Source: Stictocephala bisonia (taxonomy: Eukaryota > Arthropoda > Insecta > Hemiptera > Membracidae). Taken from it: 64,000 nt of DNA. Below, piece after piece: positions 33,485 through 44,094 of this stretch. The notes under the pieces are model-generated. The model was not told where the DNA came from and did no database searches. It was given only the letters and a program-made list of their open reading frames with translations. The stretch is from assembly GCA_035578905.1 (NCBI GenBank), contig JAQJVL010000575.1:165001-229000 (forward strand), read 5' to 3'. The stretch's first letter is position 1. Each line of letters opens with the position of its first letter. Both the position numbers and the translations under genes were made by a program.

Positions 33485-34200
33485 GATAACAATTTACATA
33501 CTTCTTGGCCATTGAAACCCAATTTGGGTTTTGGCCTCGCCAGCAATGCCTCTCCATTTTTCTCTGTTTCCGCTGCCTCTGTTGTAGTCTCCAAATTGTG
33601 AATGTCCTTGAGGACCCTTGCCTTACCATCTAAGTCTTGGCCTGCCAAGGGGTCTTCTTCCTTCTGGGTTATATTACTCAACATATTTAATAATGGAGGT
33701 ATTTTCCCGTCTCCAACTTGTCCAGCCCACCTTAGTCTTCTACTTTTCACTAATGTACATATCTCTTAATTCTCTTTCTTTCTTATTCTCCAAACTTCTC
33801 CTTCACATACTGGACAAACACTTTTCTTAGTACTCTATTTTCAAAGACAGTACGCTTCTTCTTATATTCCTTTGTCAGGGTCCATGTTTATGCTCTGAAT
33901 AGTAACACAGGAGGACTATGGAATGGTAGATTTTGATCTTGGTTTTCCAAGACAATATCTTGGATTCAAACAATTTCCCCACGGCCCTATAGGTCCTAGA
34001 GTCTAGGACTAGACTATTTTGGATTTCTTTATTCTCTCTTATGTTTTGTGCTAGAGTTATACCAAGGTATTTACACCCTTCAACCCTTTCAAATTCCCAC
34101 TTATCTACTTTTATATTCTGTATTCTACTTATTCCCGCCTTCTGGTTATATGCATATATTTTGTTTTGTCCTGGTTTATTTCTAATCCCACCTTTCTGAA
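33485..34200 (-). pseudogene. RTE-like ORF2 C-terminal pseudogene
   Basis: Minus strand, phase shifting repeatedly. From 34200 down: LEINQDKTKYM, then FERVEGCKYLGITLAQ, then LSWKTKIKIYHSIVLLCYYS, then RKVFVQYVKEKFGE, then VKSRRLRWAGQVG, and near 33540 NREKWRGIAGEAKTQIGFQW. This order (LxIN-x-x-KTKYM, F-x-YLG, K-x-x-IY...Y-x-SE, RLRWAGHV, KWR-x-x-V-x-EAK) is that of the RTE/craTA-type polymerase tail and differs from the other RT remnants here. The catalytic core is absent. Stops and frameshifts show it is dead. Confidence 0.78.
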
Positions 34201-34204
34201 AAAA

Positions 34205-34630
34205 ACAATTTATAAGTAGATAAAATTAACAAAATATAAATCATAATGAGCAGTGGAATAAGAATGTAGGATAATATAACAGATAAAATAAAAATAACAA
34301 TAAATATTTATTGCAAGCACAATAAATTACAAATTAATCAATTACAACAGATAACTAAAATTACATTATAGATAGAAAACCCTGCCTGTAAAGGCTATAG
34401 AGATAAATTATAATACTCTTTAGATCGATTTATCGATTTTCAATGCACTATAAATGTCTTTACATAAACCCAGGTCCAGGAAATGCTGCTTAGTAGGCGT
34501 GTGGGATAGTAAATTATTAATTGTTATATAAGACTGTATGTAAATTCACGTAATTATTATAGCATGGATTTATTTATTGTGTTTTTTTAAGGCTTTCTGA
34601 GTTACATTGAACCCGATATGAATTCAACAG
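34205..34630. other. AT-rich DNA, possible minus-strand retroelement end
   Basis: ataaatatttattgcaagcac at 34301-34321 resembles a polyadenylation end on the minus strand, but no coding sequence can be joined to it. Confidence 0.3.
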
Positions 34631-34636
34631 CAGGTT

Positions 34637-35242
34637 ATTTGCCATCGTTACAAGAAAAATACCAATCATGGCGTTTCAATTTGGTAAAACCCAAATCTTT
34701 TTCAATTGCTAAAAACTAAATTACATCCAAACAAACATTTTATAAGATTACATTCTTAAACTAATCTACATTAATTATCTGCGTTTTAACCTAGAATTGG
34801 GTACCACAAAATGAAATGCTACTAAATATATATAATTTTAACTGGATAAGATAAAATAATATAACTAATTATGAGCTGCTGGGGTCATTATATCAACCGA
34901 AAAAATGTTAAAAACAAAATTAAATTAATATTCCAGTCAGACTGAAATGAGATTACTTTAATTTAATTGTGTTTAACATTTTTTCGGTTGATATCATGAC
35001 CCCAGCAGCTCATAATTAGTTATATTATTTTATCCAGTTAAAATTATATATATTTAGTAGCATTTCATTTTGTGGTACCCAATTCTAGGTTAAAACGCAG
35101 ATAATTAATGTAGATTAGTTTAAGAACGTAATTTTATAAAATGTTTGTTTGGATGTAATTTACTTTTTAGCCCTTGAAAAAGATTTGGGTTTTACCAAAT
35201 CGAAACGTCGTGATTTGTATTTTACACGTAATGATGGCAAAT
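34637..35242. repeat. About 606-bp near-perfect palindrome with no spacer
   Basis: The left arm starts atttgccatcgttac and the right arm ends with its near complement gtaatgatggcaaat. Inside, long stretches pair: ggtaaaacccaaatcttttt, acatccaaacaaacatttta, aatctacattaattatctgc, gttttaacctagaattgggt, gagctgctggggtcat and tatcaaccgaaaaaatgtta all recur as exact complements in the right arm. The two arms meet at cagtcagactg (34934-34944), itself a palindrome, so the loop is essentially zero. The two sides differ by a few substitutions and small indels. Confidence 0.93.
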
Positions 35243-35249
35243 GTCTAAC

Positions 35250-36510
35250 AACCTTAGTCTTCCTCATCTGATACTTCATCGTTCATAAATTTCAAAAACA
35301 AAGTAGGTTATTGTTCCTGTCATAAATAATACAAATATTTAAACAATAAAACCTTAATTTACATTAATTTACATTAAAGGTGTGTAATGTAGTTTATCTA
35401 CTCCTACAACTAATTTCAATAAATTTTATTTAATAAATGTAAACAATATTCTAATTTACTTATTATGTATTCTACTGCATCACTCGGCCATCTTGTATTG
35501 TTGTAGACGAGAAAAATGAGAAATTTCAAAGAAAATTACATTATTTAACATTATTTATCGTATAGTTTTGAATTATATGTCATTTCCAATGTTTAATAAA
35601 TACGCATCAAGTCGAGTTATTAAAATGTCTATATTTTAATGTATTTTGATAAAATAATTTTTTAAATCATATTTTCAAATATTTTACCGACTTTTTTCTT
35701 AACTCTTTTGAAAAGGAATAAAAATGTTGTATTTATTAGAGATTAACAAGTGAGATATATCTTTAAAATACAGTATAAAATTGAACTATAACTTATATGG
35801 TTTCTGACTCAAACTTTTGCAAAAATATAAATTAAAATATACTATCTCATTTGATATACACTATAATACTTACGTTTTTGAAAACGTCATCAACTAAACA
35901 CCAGACAAACCAAGTCCAAAAGTACCTTGTGTCTTTGTAAATAGTATTAAGATTGATTATACCAGATATTTTTATGTTGTATAATTATGCATTTAGACGC
36001 TTAAAAAATCTCGACTTTTGGGGAAATTGTTCTTATTCTACGGAAAACGGTTTTCACAAAAAAAAAATGAAAATCCACCTTATTGCAAATATTATTTTTT
36101 GTTATGTTTCCATTATTTAGTATGCTTTTCCCATCATTTTGTAATTTAAAGTTTTTACGCTGAGCACGAATTGTAACACTGTTTTGGTTTATGACAATTA
36201 TTTTTGAGATGTCATGGAAAAACTACTTTCCACGATAATCACATTTGGCATGATGATAATAAATTCAATTACCGCAACAACAATAATTAGCATTGTTTGA
36301 CACGATCAGACCATACCGGAAGCCAGGCACCTGATTTTAAGGCTAATTACGAAATTTTATTGAGATCATAACAGGATCAGGATTGGAGGTAAGTAAAAAG
36401 TGGTTTTTAGGACCTAAAAATCATTTTGTTGTAAAACGAATTATCAATTCGTATTTAGCATAAAATTGTAAAGTAAAAACAAAGTTGAAAAATACGATTT
36501 ATAAATTTTT
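35250..36510. other. Intergenic DNA, no gene seen
   Basis: AT-rich, with no supported feature. Confidence 0.35.
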
Positions 36511-36517
36511 TACTTTT

Positions 36518-37390
36518 AATTTCTCCCATACGCGTTAGTATAGAGAAAGTATTGTGATCGTCCCAAAAACCTTTTTTATAAGTTGGTCTAAAAATCCATT
36601 TTAGGGTCCCCTGAACCCAAAAAAGTGTTTTTTTTTTTTTTTTTTTTTTAATAAACTTTTGTATCTGTCCGTACATGTGTCTGTCTGTGTGTATGTAGAT
36701 TTGGTCCTTCCGTTTCACTGGAGACCGAACGGATAGATCAATTTTCATGTATGTAGGTGTATGCAGCCAATATCTTCAGACCGTTTTTTCACTTTTTTGA
36801 CATTTTTATTTTACTATTTTTTTTTATGGACAAAAAACATACAACAATGGAATTTTCTCACAAACGGCTCAAACGATTTTGTATTATTTTTAGGAAAGAT
36901 GTTAATTACAATTTAAAATATTTCAGTAAAAGCCGCATGTCTCTAACTTGACTAGTTTTTTAGTTATAACATTTTTGTACCGGCAAACACATTTAAAAAT
37001 GCAATTTTTCAAGCTTTCTTCTAACAATTTTGATTAAATTTTCAGTAAAAATGCAAATTACAATCAAAAATATTTACTTACCACCCCATTAAGTTGGGGC
37101 TGGAGGCCGAAAGCCGGTAGCCACAATTTAAGTTGTTGAGGTTGTTTGCATAAAATCTGGCTATGTGATTAATTAAACAGCTGTTTTTAAGATTATTTTT
37201 TCCATACTTTTATTTAAATAAAATAAGGGTTTATAATTTAGATACCTCATAATTGTATTTAATTGAATATGAGTTTTTGTTTTATGTGTGTTTTTACATT
37301 CTTTAATTTTCAATTTTTTAACAGATATAACAAAGGGAACGGGAAAACGTTTGTGCCAGTTACCTGGTACCATTTATTTTTTTATTAGCT
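36518..37390 (-). repeat. Interspersed repeat family A, copy 3 (long)
   Basis: In reverse orientation: the shared end (tctcccatacgcgttagtat at about 36522), the acacagacagacac tract, ccttccgtttcactggagac, and two successive copies of the block resembling attttcagtaaaaatgcaaa. It then extends to about 37390 with sequence matching 49.86-50.09 kb: ggaaaaaataatcttaaaaa, cagctgtttaattaatcaca and ggtaccaggtaactggcac on the minus strand. This is one of the two longest copies. Confidence 0.8.
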
Positions 37391-37399
37391 AACAAACGA

Positions 37400-37680
37400 T
37401 TTTTTTTCAATTTTTCTATAAAATGAGAATTTTTCTATGTTAAATAGCATCTTCTATATAGAGGTATTAACTCATTTTCCACAATTTTTTAACAAGATAT
37501 TTTCAAAACCATCTAGCTAGAAAGTGCATACCTGCCTACTGTCAAAGACCCATGGCTACACATTACAAGTGTTACACTGATATTTACATCCTAATTTCTA
37601 AATAAATTAAAAAGGTTTTTTAATACAGTAGTCTACTAATGGTCTACTAATTTGAGGAGCTGAAACCGAAGGTAACAGTT
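37400..37680. other. Short AT-rich spacer
   Basis: Nothing recognised. Confidence 0.3.
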
Positions 37681-37683
37681 ATA

Positions 37684-38185
37684 TTTTCTATCTTCAGAAA
37701 AAGGCGGTAAGAATCTTGCTTGGCCTCCGTGAGTCACAGTCATGCAGAGGCAGGTTTCGCTCAGCGTGTATGTTGACCTTTCCTTGTCTGGATATTGTTG
37801 ATAATGTATCATTTTTGACACGTAATATCCACCTTTATCCATCACAAACACATTCCGTTTATAAGCTAAGAATGTTAAACCGAATACCCACCCGTCAGCA
37901 TCGCGCCTACTTATTTGACAAACAAGTTCGTGGTTCATCAATAAAATTATTTAATCGTTACCATCACGTCTGGGAGGACAGTCTTCTTTCACTCTTTTTA
38001 AAAAGCATTTGAAAGAATTTCTTTTTAATAAGGAATATTACTCAGTTAGTAGTCTTTTAGCAGATAAGGACCTAAATCGTTTTATCACTTGAATACTATT
38101 CACGTTCAGTAGTTTTAACTGACTCTTGTCATGCAATATTACAATGTTAATCGATAAATAAATAATTTGATTTGATTATTGTCAC
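37684..38185 (+). pseudogene. Non-LTR ORF2 C-terminus and 3' tail, 5'-truncated
   Basis: The plus strand reads FRKKAVRILLGLRESQSCRG, then ACMLTFPCLDIV, then NIHLYPSQTHSVYKLRML, then AYLFDKQVRGSSIKLFNRYH and a stop near 38010. This matches the LINE tail pattern (QKKAVRI, SCR, LTxPxLYI, N-x-HxYxTR, G-x-x-LFN-x-LP). At the 3' side, cgataaataaataatttgat then ttgatt gives an AATAAA signal and a GATTT-type tail. The RT core is absent. Confidence 0.78.
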
Positions 38186-38189
38186 AGAT

Positions 38190-38660
38190 AAATAAGGAAC
38201 AGAAGTCGTTTTATGAAGGCCATAGCAAAAGCATCAGTGACAGTTATAAACATATTACAACTAATGTCTTTATACATCTGTAGTAATAATTACTACTTTT
38301 TCCTCAAGGATTTGGGGGGGAATAAGGGAGAGACAAGGTGCTGCCCCTGCCATCGCTGGGCAAACTGACACATTCAGCGTCATCTCTGTTTCTTTCTTCC
38401 CCGTGGTACTGTGCAGTTTTTATGTATGCAATTACTCCAAGACCAACTCTACGAAGGGAACGGCAACATATTCGTGAATTATTAGTCCTTTCTGAATTAT
38501 GAACGTCCTTCGAAGACCCAATCAGGACGCACCAGAGATCGAAGGCTTGATTATTGTCTTTAGACACGTGTCCATTACAGAGCCAATAGCGTTCGAGTAC
38601 TTTCACATTTGCCTCACAACCAATCTACTCAACGCTCACCAGTACAAATTAAATGGGCAA
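38190..38660. other. Intergenic DNA with one unexplained open frame
   Basis: A 100-codon minus-strand frame at 38304-38606 has near-balanced composition but no domain I know. I list it here only for completeness. Confidence 0.3.
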
Positions 38661-38667
38661 TAATGCA

Positions 38668-39388
38668 CTTTCTAGGCGCCTCTGAAAATACAATTTCTTG
38701 TTTTTACGAGGTCTTAGAACTCGTTTTTTACAGAAAACTTAAAAAACTAGTTTTTTATATGATAGTAAAAAATCTAACTTTTATAAAATTTGAATTTTTC
38801 AACAATTTATTTTTCATTTTACTTGGTTTTTTTCTTTTTCTGAACATGAATATATCATTGGTTTTTCAATAAAATTCACTTTTTGGCCCGAAAAATACAC
38901 CTTTTACTTACATAATCAAACCATAACATAACTTATCCTAATCGTTTATATAATCAATAAAAATTCGTAATTTGCAATAAATTCCGATGCCTGGCCTCCG
39001 TGACTGCCTGCCGGCCGTCACTACGGTGGAAATACGTGCGAATTTGTTTCTGGTGCCCAGTCATAGCTCCTATTAACATTGAGCATATTGCCACCATAGG
39101 TGATTCGCCGCAAACGTAGTTTTCCGCGATATCTTGAGAAATAATTGCTGTAGATCAAAATAGTTTTCTAATTTTTGTTCAGCACGAAAAACTAATCAAT
39201 TTAGAAAAATGATGAAAAATCACGAAAAATAACGGAGATAAATCGACATATAAGATTTTAAAAATTCTAATTTTCTTTTTTTTATAAAACGTTATTTTTG
39301 CGGAATAAAAAGTGTATTTTTATAAAATATTGGCCTGATTCTACCCACTGGTGATAAAAAAGTCAAGATTAGCGAGGCGTCTAGAAAG
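38668..39388. mobile_element. Possible inverted-repeat element, 721 bp
   Basis: The left end is ctttctaggcgcctc and the right end reversed is ctttctagacgcctc (14 of 15 match). Further inward, ttcactttttggcccgaaaaatac (in two pieces) has weak counterparts on the other side. No target duplication is visible. No transposase. Confidence 0.45.
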
Positions 39389-39394
39389 CTCACA

Positions 39395-40200
39395 AATACG
39401 ATTATATGAATGCATTTTTTATTAGATTAACTTCAATAGTTGAATCTAATCAATATTTGAAGTTCAAAAGTTATTTTTCTGAGTGACTGAATGAAACTAG
39501 TTTGTGTTTTTATTAAAGTTAAATACAAATGAAGGCCACACACCACAAACTATTAGAATACAAACACAAAACGACCTTCCCATCCTGTACCTATCCTTCT
39601 GGCTCACATTGTCTCTAGATATGCATAAAACAAGAAATTAGGTACAGCCAAAGAGCAAACAATTTTAAAATTGCGTTGTAATTTTTGTTTGGTTTTTGTT
39701 TCTTTGAGCAACATGTAAAAAGATTTAAAATTTTTGTATTGTTCTATTTATTATTAAGTTATCTATTTGCCATATTTATTAACTTGTTTAGTTTATTTGT
39801 ACTCGTTCTTGTAAATTTTAATATATAATGTTTGTTGTTAATCGTTTTTGTTATTGTTTATCCTGAATATTTCATTCATTGAATTATTTTGCACCTAAGT
39901 GTATAATATTCATCTTTACCCAATTGTTAATATTTGTTATATATTTATAGTTATATTTGATGTTATTTAATAGTTTTGGATTAAGGAAGTTCCAAAAAAT
40001 TTAAAATAAATTGATTTACTTAATTTTAAATAGTTATTATAATATTTATTTTTACATTTATATTTGAATTGATCAATCGTACACAGAATTTTAAATAAAA
40101 TAATATAATAGTTCTTCTCTCAAATACCATAAGTTAGAGAGATAAATGAAAAACTGCTTATATCATTTGTAATTGCAGATAATAAATATATTTGAATATC
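39395..40200. other. Intergenic DNA, no gene seen
   Basis: A short palindrome-like word (agattaacttcaatagttgaatct, 39424-39447) is the only structure noted. Confidence 0.35.
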
Positions 40201-40221
40201 AAGGGGACAACATTTACAGAT

Positions 40222-40340
40222 ATTAAGGTGATCATGTCGGTAAACGACGCTCGCCATCCTTATATCCTCAGGATTACTTTAAAGCCCTCTGGTATGAGGA
40301 AGGTATACGTGATTTATTGAAATCGATCACCTTAATAGTA
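40222..40340. repeat. Foldback sequence related to the 46.2-kb insertion
   Basis: The left arm starts tattaaggtgatcatgtcgg and continues to tatatcctcagga. The right arm reversed starts tattaaggtgatcgatttca and continues through taccttcctcataccagagg. The same words (ttatggtgatcgatttcggt, gctcaccttcctcagaccag) occur at 46170-46217 next to a perfect hairpin. Two loci therefore share one terminal motif in foldback arrangement. Confidence 0.62.
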
Positions 40341-40444
40341 TATACAATAATAAAAAATACAAAAATCACATTTTGTATTTTTATTGTAATAGTTTGTGTT
40401 TAGTGACGTTTATTTTTATTGTATTTTCACCAACACGTATTTTC

Positions 40445-40530
40445 ACCCACCCATACACGTACAGTGGTGATGACCCACCCACCCACCCATACACTTACAT
40501 TGGTGATAATGTAAGTGTATGGGTTAATAA
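40445..40530. repeat. Two 36-bp units plus a perfect hairpin
   Basis: cccatacacgtac at 40450 and cccatacacttac at 40486 are exactly 36 apart. They match the reverse complement of the 36-bp minisatellite at 15.8-16.5 kb (tacacgtac.gtggt, acccaccc). The second unit forms the left arm of a hairpin: 40486-40501 pairs perfectly with 40508-40523 over 16 bp, leaving the 6-base loop ggtgat. Confidence 0.85.
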
Positions 40531-40764
40531 GAGTTATTTCTGTAGTTATTGTGACATTTTCTTGTTTGGAATATATAATTTATTCAGTAAATAGTTCAAT
40601 CTTTCTCAACAATTAGCATTCCCTCTCTCAAAAAACAACAATAAATAAATATGTATAACATTTTCTATTGGTGTTCAACGCTCATATTATATCAATTTTG
40701 TATGTTTTTAAGTTGATTTCAGGTTACTATTTCAGAAGAGTATTGACTTGCGTATATCTATATA

Positions 40765-40860
40765 TACCCACCTGCCCATACAAATACAGTAGTATTCACC
40801 CACCCACCCGCCCATTCACGAACAGTAAAAATCCACCCGCTCACCAACACACGAGCACCA
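40765..40860. repeat. Further 36-bp units of the CACCCACC minisatellite type
   Basis: Two successive 36-base segments begin gcccatacaaatacagtagt and gcccattcacgaacagtaaa and end in cacccaccc- or ccacccgctcacc-type words. Period and word order match the units at 40.45 kb and, reversed, the array at 15.8 kb, with more divergence. Confidence 0.6.
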
Positions 40861-40899
40861 AGACACTGATAAGAAAATATTGTCATTTCTTGGTTTAAG

Positions 40900-42570
40900 T
40901 TTATTTTGGGGAAAAATAAGGATAATCTTAGATTTAATTTAATATTATTACCAATAAATTAGACCCCTATCGGGTTTACCCCTATATATTATTTTTCAAA
41001 TATTTGATATATTTACAAACAAACCACTAAATACCTCATAATTAAATAAAAGTACAAAATAATAAAACATAAGTGAATAATAACAAATTGTACCCAAGAC
41101 ATTTTATGTTGTTTTTAGGCTTAAAATATTATGTAACGTATTAATCGTTATATTTTATTCGATATTTTATTACTTATTTATTTATTATTGTTTTGTATTT
41201 TTAGTTTGTTATTGATTAGACCATTAATCAGTTAGTTTTAGGGGTTTTTATTTTAGTTGATGTTTTTCTTTTTTCTATCATTATAGTTTGCAATTTACTG
41301 TTAAATATTAACCATTTATATTTTTCTATTATTTAAAAAAGATATTCAATTTTTTTTGTGACGTTTCGTTTTTGTTTTCGATAGTGGTAGAATTGTATTA
41401 TTATATTAGCTCTGTCATTTTGACGGATTTATTGATTATTTGAATGATGTTACGTCTGATTATTGCTGTAGTTCTTTTCCCCATTTAAATTCTTTCCGTC
41501 TGACATTTTTCTTTTTTATAGCTCTTCTTCATTTTGTTTTTAATTTTTGTAACGTATTAATATAAGTTGTTAATGTTATCACATTTATTGTATGCATTAT
41601 ATAATTGCTTATGTTTTTTCACAATATTTTATAGAAATTGTACTCGGACTGATTTTTATTACTAATGTAACGGGGTTACCCGTTGGAATAAATAAACTAT
41701 TTCATACAATGTACACCACATTTCGTGAAAAATACGTATGAGTGATCAAATACTCATTATATTGCATGTAATGAAAAAAAATATATTATAAGCCTAACTA
41801 ATCCAAAAAACAGAAATCTTGTAATGTGTTTCCGAAATGCCATGCACCAACCGAAGTAAAGCATAACAATGTAGGCTAAATTTGTTTTGAAAAAAAATTT
41901 GAACGCCCTTGCAGATTTAACAAAATGTTCACATTCATTATTTTGATAAGTTAAAAATAAAAATACGAGACAGCTTTTAAAATATTAAATGAAAAAGGTT
42001 TTTTTTAGCTGTGAAGTGAATACATTGATTTTATAGGCAATCAAACAACTGATTAGAGGTTAGGTGTAATTTTATACTGAAAATTACGTTATACTGAAAA
42101 AATAATTTTAAATTAATCTAGCTACCTTTCAAAATTCCATAGAGTAATCATGCGAAATCGAATGTCAAAATAATAACTTACATAAAAATATCAAAACCCT
42201 CATATATACACGATACAAATCAACTGAACAACATTAACAGAAACTCAATGAATATACGCAATCGAACACGATTTATAAGAACAATGTGGGAATACAAATT
42301 TTCGATGGTAAAAAGAAAATAATGAAAAACACATAAAAACTAAATAAATTAGAACTGTATATTTGTAATTATTAAATAACAAAAATAGGGGAAGAATATC
42401 AATACAACAGCGTCAATACAACAATATAATCAGGAGTGGCAGCTGGCATACTATTGATTTTGGATGATTAATTAAAAACCTGAGATAGGCTTGACATATT
42501 CAATTGATAAACGCATAAATAGGAAATAGAAGACAAAATTACAATAGGAAAATCAATACACAAAACATAA
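40900..42570. other. AT-rich intergenic DNA, possible retroelement 3' end
   Basis: No coding region recognised. At 41668-41696, aacggggttacccgttggaataaataaac could be the polyadenylated 3' end of a plus-strand non-LTR element (an AATAAA pair follows an imperfect hairpin), but no upstream protein is left to confirm it. Confidence 0.35.
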
Positions 42571-42574
42571 CACA

Positions 42575-42895
42575 AAAAAATGGTTCCAAAGAATTGGCAC
42601 AAACTTTTCCCATATTAAACACTAAAAAATCAAAACTTTTAAAATTACCAATTTGATTCCCAAATATGGTTTTTTTCCATAAGTCAAAAACTAGTCAAGT
42701 TATAGGCATACTAATCAAGTTTTTACTAAAATATTTTACATTCTAATGCATAACTTTTCTGAAAATTTCATCTAAATCGTTAAAGCCGTATTTTGAGAAA
42801 ATTATATTTTTGTATTGTATTGTATTTTTTGACCATAAAAATTTAAAAAAATTAAATTTCAAAAAAGTGAAAAAATAGTTTTTTTCTTTTTTTCA
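42575..42895 (+). repeat. Interspersed repeat family A, copy 4 (truncated)
   Basis: Begins ccaaagaattggcacaaact and runs through accaatttgattcccaaata, aaaactagtcaagttatagg and aatcgttaaagccgtatttt, then stops abruptly at an RT fragment near 42895. The usual gggagaaa end is missing, so this copy is cut at the end that is conserved elsewhere. Confidence 0.78.
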
Positions 42896-42899
42896 AAAG

Positions 42900-43258
42900 A
42901 TAAATTTCAAAAGAGAGTATTCGCAACAATTCTCTGTTTGAGCATCCACCCCAGAGTATAACCCCATAGGATAGATGTGAGTATATGATCCCATAATACG
43001 CCGTCATGAGAATTTCATTCTAGCAGTATTTGGACAAATATCTCAAACAATATATACCTGATGATAATTTAGAACAAATCTTGTTTGTGTGATCGTTCCA
43101 GGATAAACTTTGTTCCAGATATATTCCAAGAAATTTTGTGGTTTCGACTTCTTCGAGTTCAGTTTCTGACATTATAACAGTTAGAATACCTTCTAAATCG
43201 GTTTGGCGTAAGTTAAAACTGATGTAATTTGATTTTTTGAGATTGACTTTTAAATTTG
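42900..43258 (-). pseudogene. Non-LTR RT fragment ending at the assembly gap
   Basis: The minus strand from 43258 down reads LKVNLKKSNYISFNLRQTD, then EVETTKFLGIYLEQSLSW, KICSKLSSGIYCLRYL, a stop, then AYYGIIYSHLSYGVILWGG and NRELLRI. This is the segment after the RT catalytic site (LxxN-x-x-K, KFLGI-x-L-x-x-x-LSW, AY-x-x-x-x-SHL-x-YGI-x-x-WG) of a LINE ORF2. One in-frame stop is visible. The upstream part, including YADD, would lie in or beyond the gap. Confidence 0.82.
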
Positions 43259-43358
43259 NNNNNNNNNNNNNNNNNNNNNNNNNNNNNNNNNNNNNNNNNN
43301 NNNNNNNNNNNNNNNNNNNNNNNNNNNNNNNNNNNNNNNNNNNNNNNNNNNNNNNNNN
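43259..43358. other. Assembly gap, 100 N
   Basis: Exactly 100 N residues, the usual placeholder length for a gap of unknown size. Confidence 1.
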
Positions 43359-43376
43359 GTTAGGTTAGGTTGGGAT
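43359..43376. repeat. Short TTAGG-type repeat next to the gap
   Basis: gttaggttaggttggg begins directly after the N run. It is three units of the insect telomere motif, the last one altered. The array may continue into the gap. Confidence 0.7.
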
Positions 43377-43379
43377 ATA

Positions 43380-44090
43380 ATGTTTCTCGATTCAGCTCTA
43401 AAACAGTCTTCTTAAGAAAAAACTCTTTGCGGCATATAACCAATTTTGACCAATGAATATAACTTGCAGCATCGGATCTAGAGTTAACCCCTACATCCGT
43501 TTTGAGGGAGATCGGTCAGGTAGGTGCTATAAAATACTAATCAAGGTTTACAAGACATAGACACCAACTTACAACCCCTGAACTCATTCTCACGCCGGAT
43601 CTCCCTTGAGATCACCATACTTGTTCCCAACAAGGTCTAAGGTCCTTCTATGTAGCAAGTGAATTAATTCCTGAACAGTTGAGTTCGCCTTGGTTTAGTT
43701 CTTGTAACACGCAAATTAACAAGAAAATATGGATTATCAAGGTGCGATCCATGACCTTTCAGAAGACAAAACGTCTGGAATGTCAAGACAAAGGGGTCTT
43801 GATGTGTACTAGCCTGGAATATCCAGTTCCGCTATACGTATAAAGAAATTATCGCTGTTCCAGACCTGGAGGCTAATAATAACTTCAGTTGTGGTTAGAC
43901 CTTTGAGGTTACAAATTTGCCAGGAATAAAACTCTCAGCATCTAAAAAAAGATTGTGACAGATATCTTTACCAAAGCTGAAGCCATCACATTATTTAGCC
44001 GTATATATCCCCATGTAAATTTGATCGCTGTTATTTTTATTAAACCATATGATTATTTTACATTACATAACACAGATGCTTAACAGAAAC
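43380..44090. other. Intergenic DNA, no gene seen
   Basis: No domain, array or inverted repeat recognised. Confidence 0.35.
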
Positions 44091-44094
44091 AATA

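Noticed and set aside
35195..35225. Hammerhead ribozyme suggested by cgaaacgtcg
   Set aside because: The required upstream ctgatga-type core was not found at a suitable distance on either strand.
38304..38606. 100-codon minus-strand frame
   Set aside because: No domain or homology recognised; the length alone does not support a gene.
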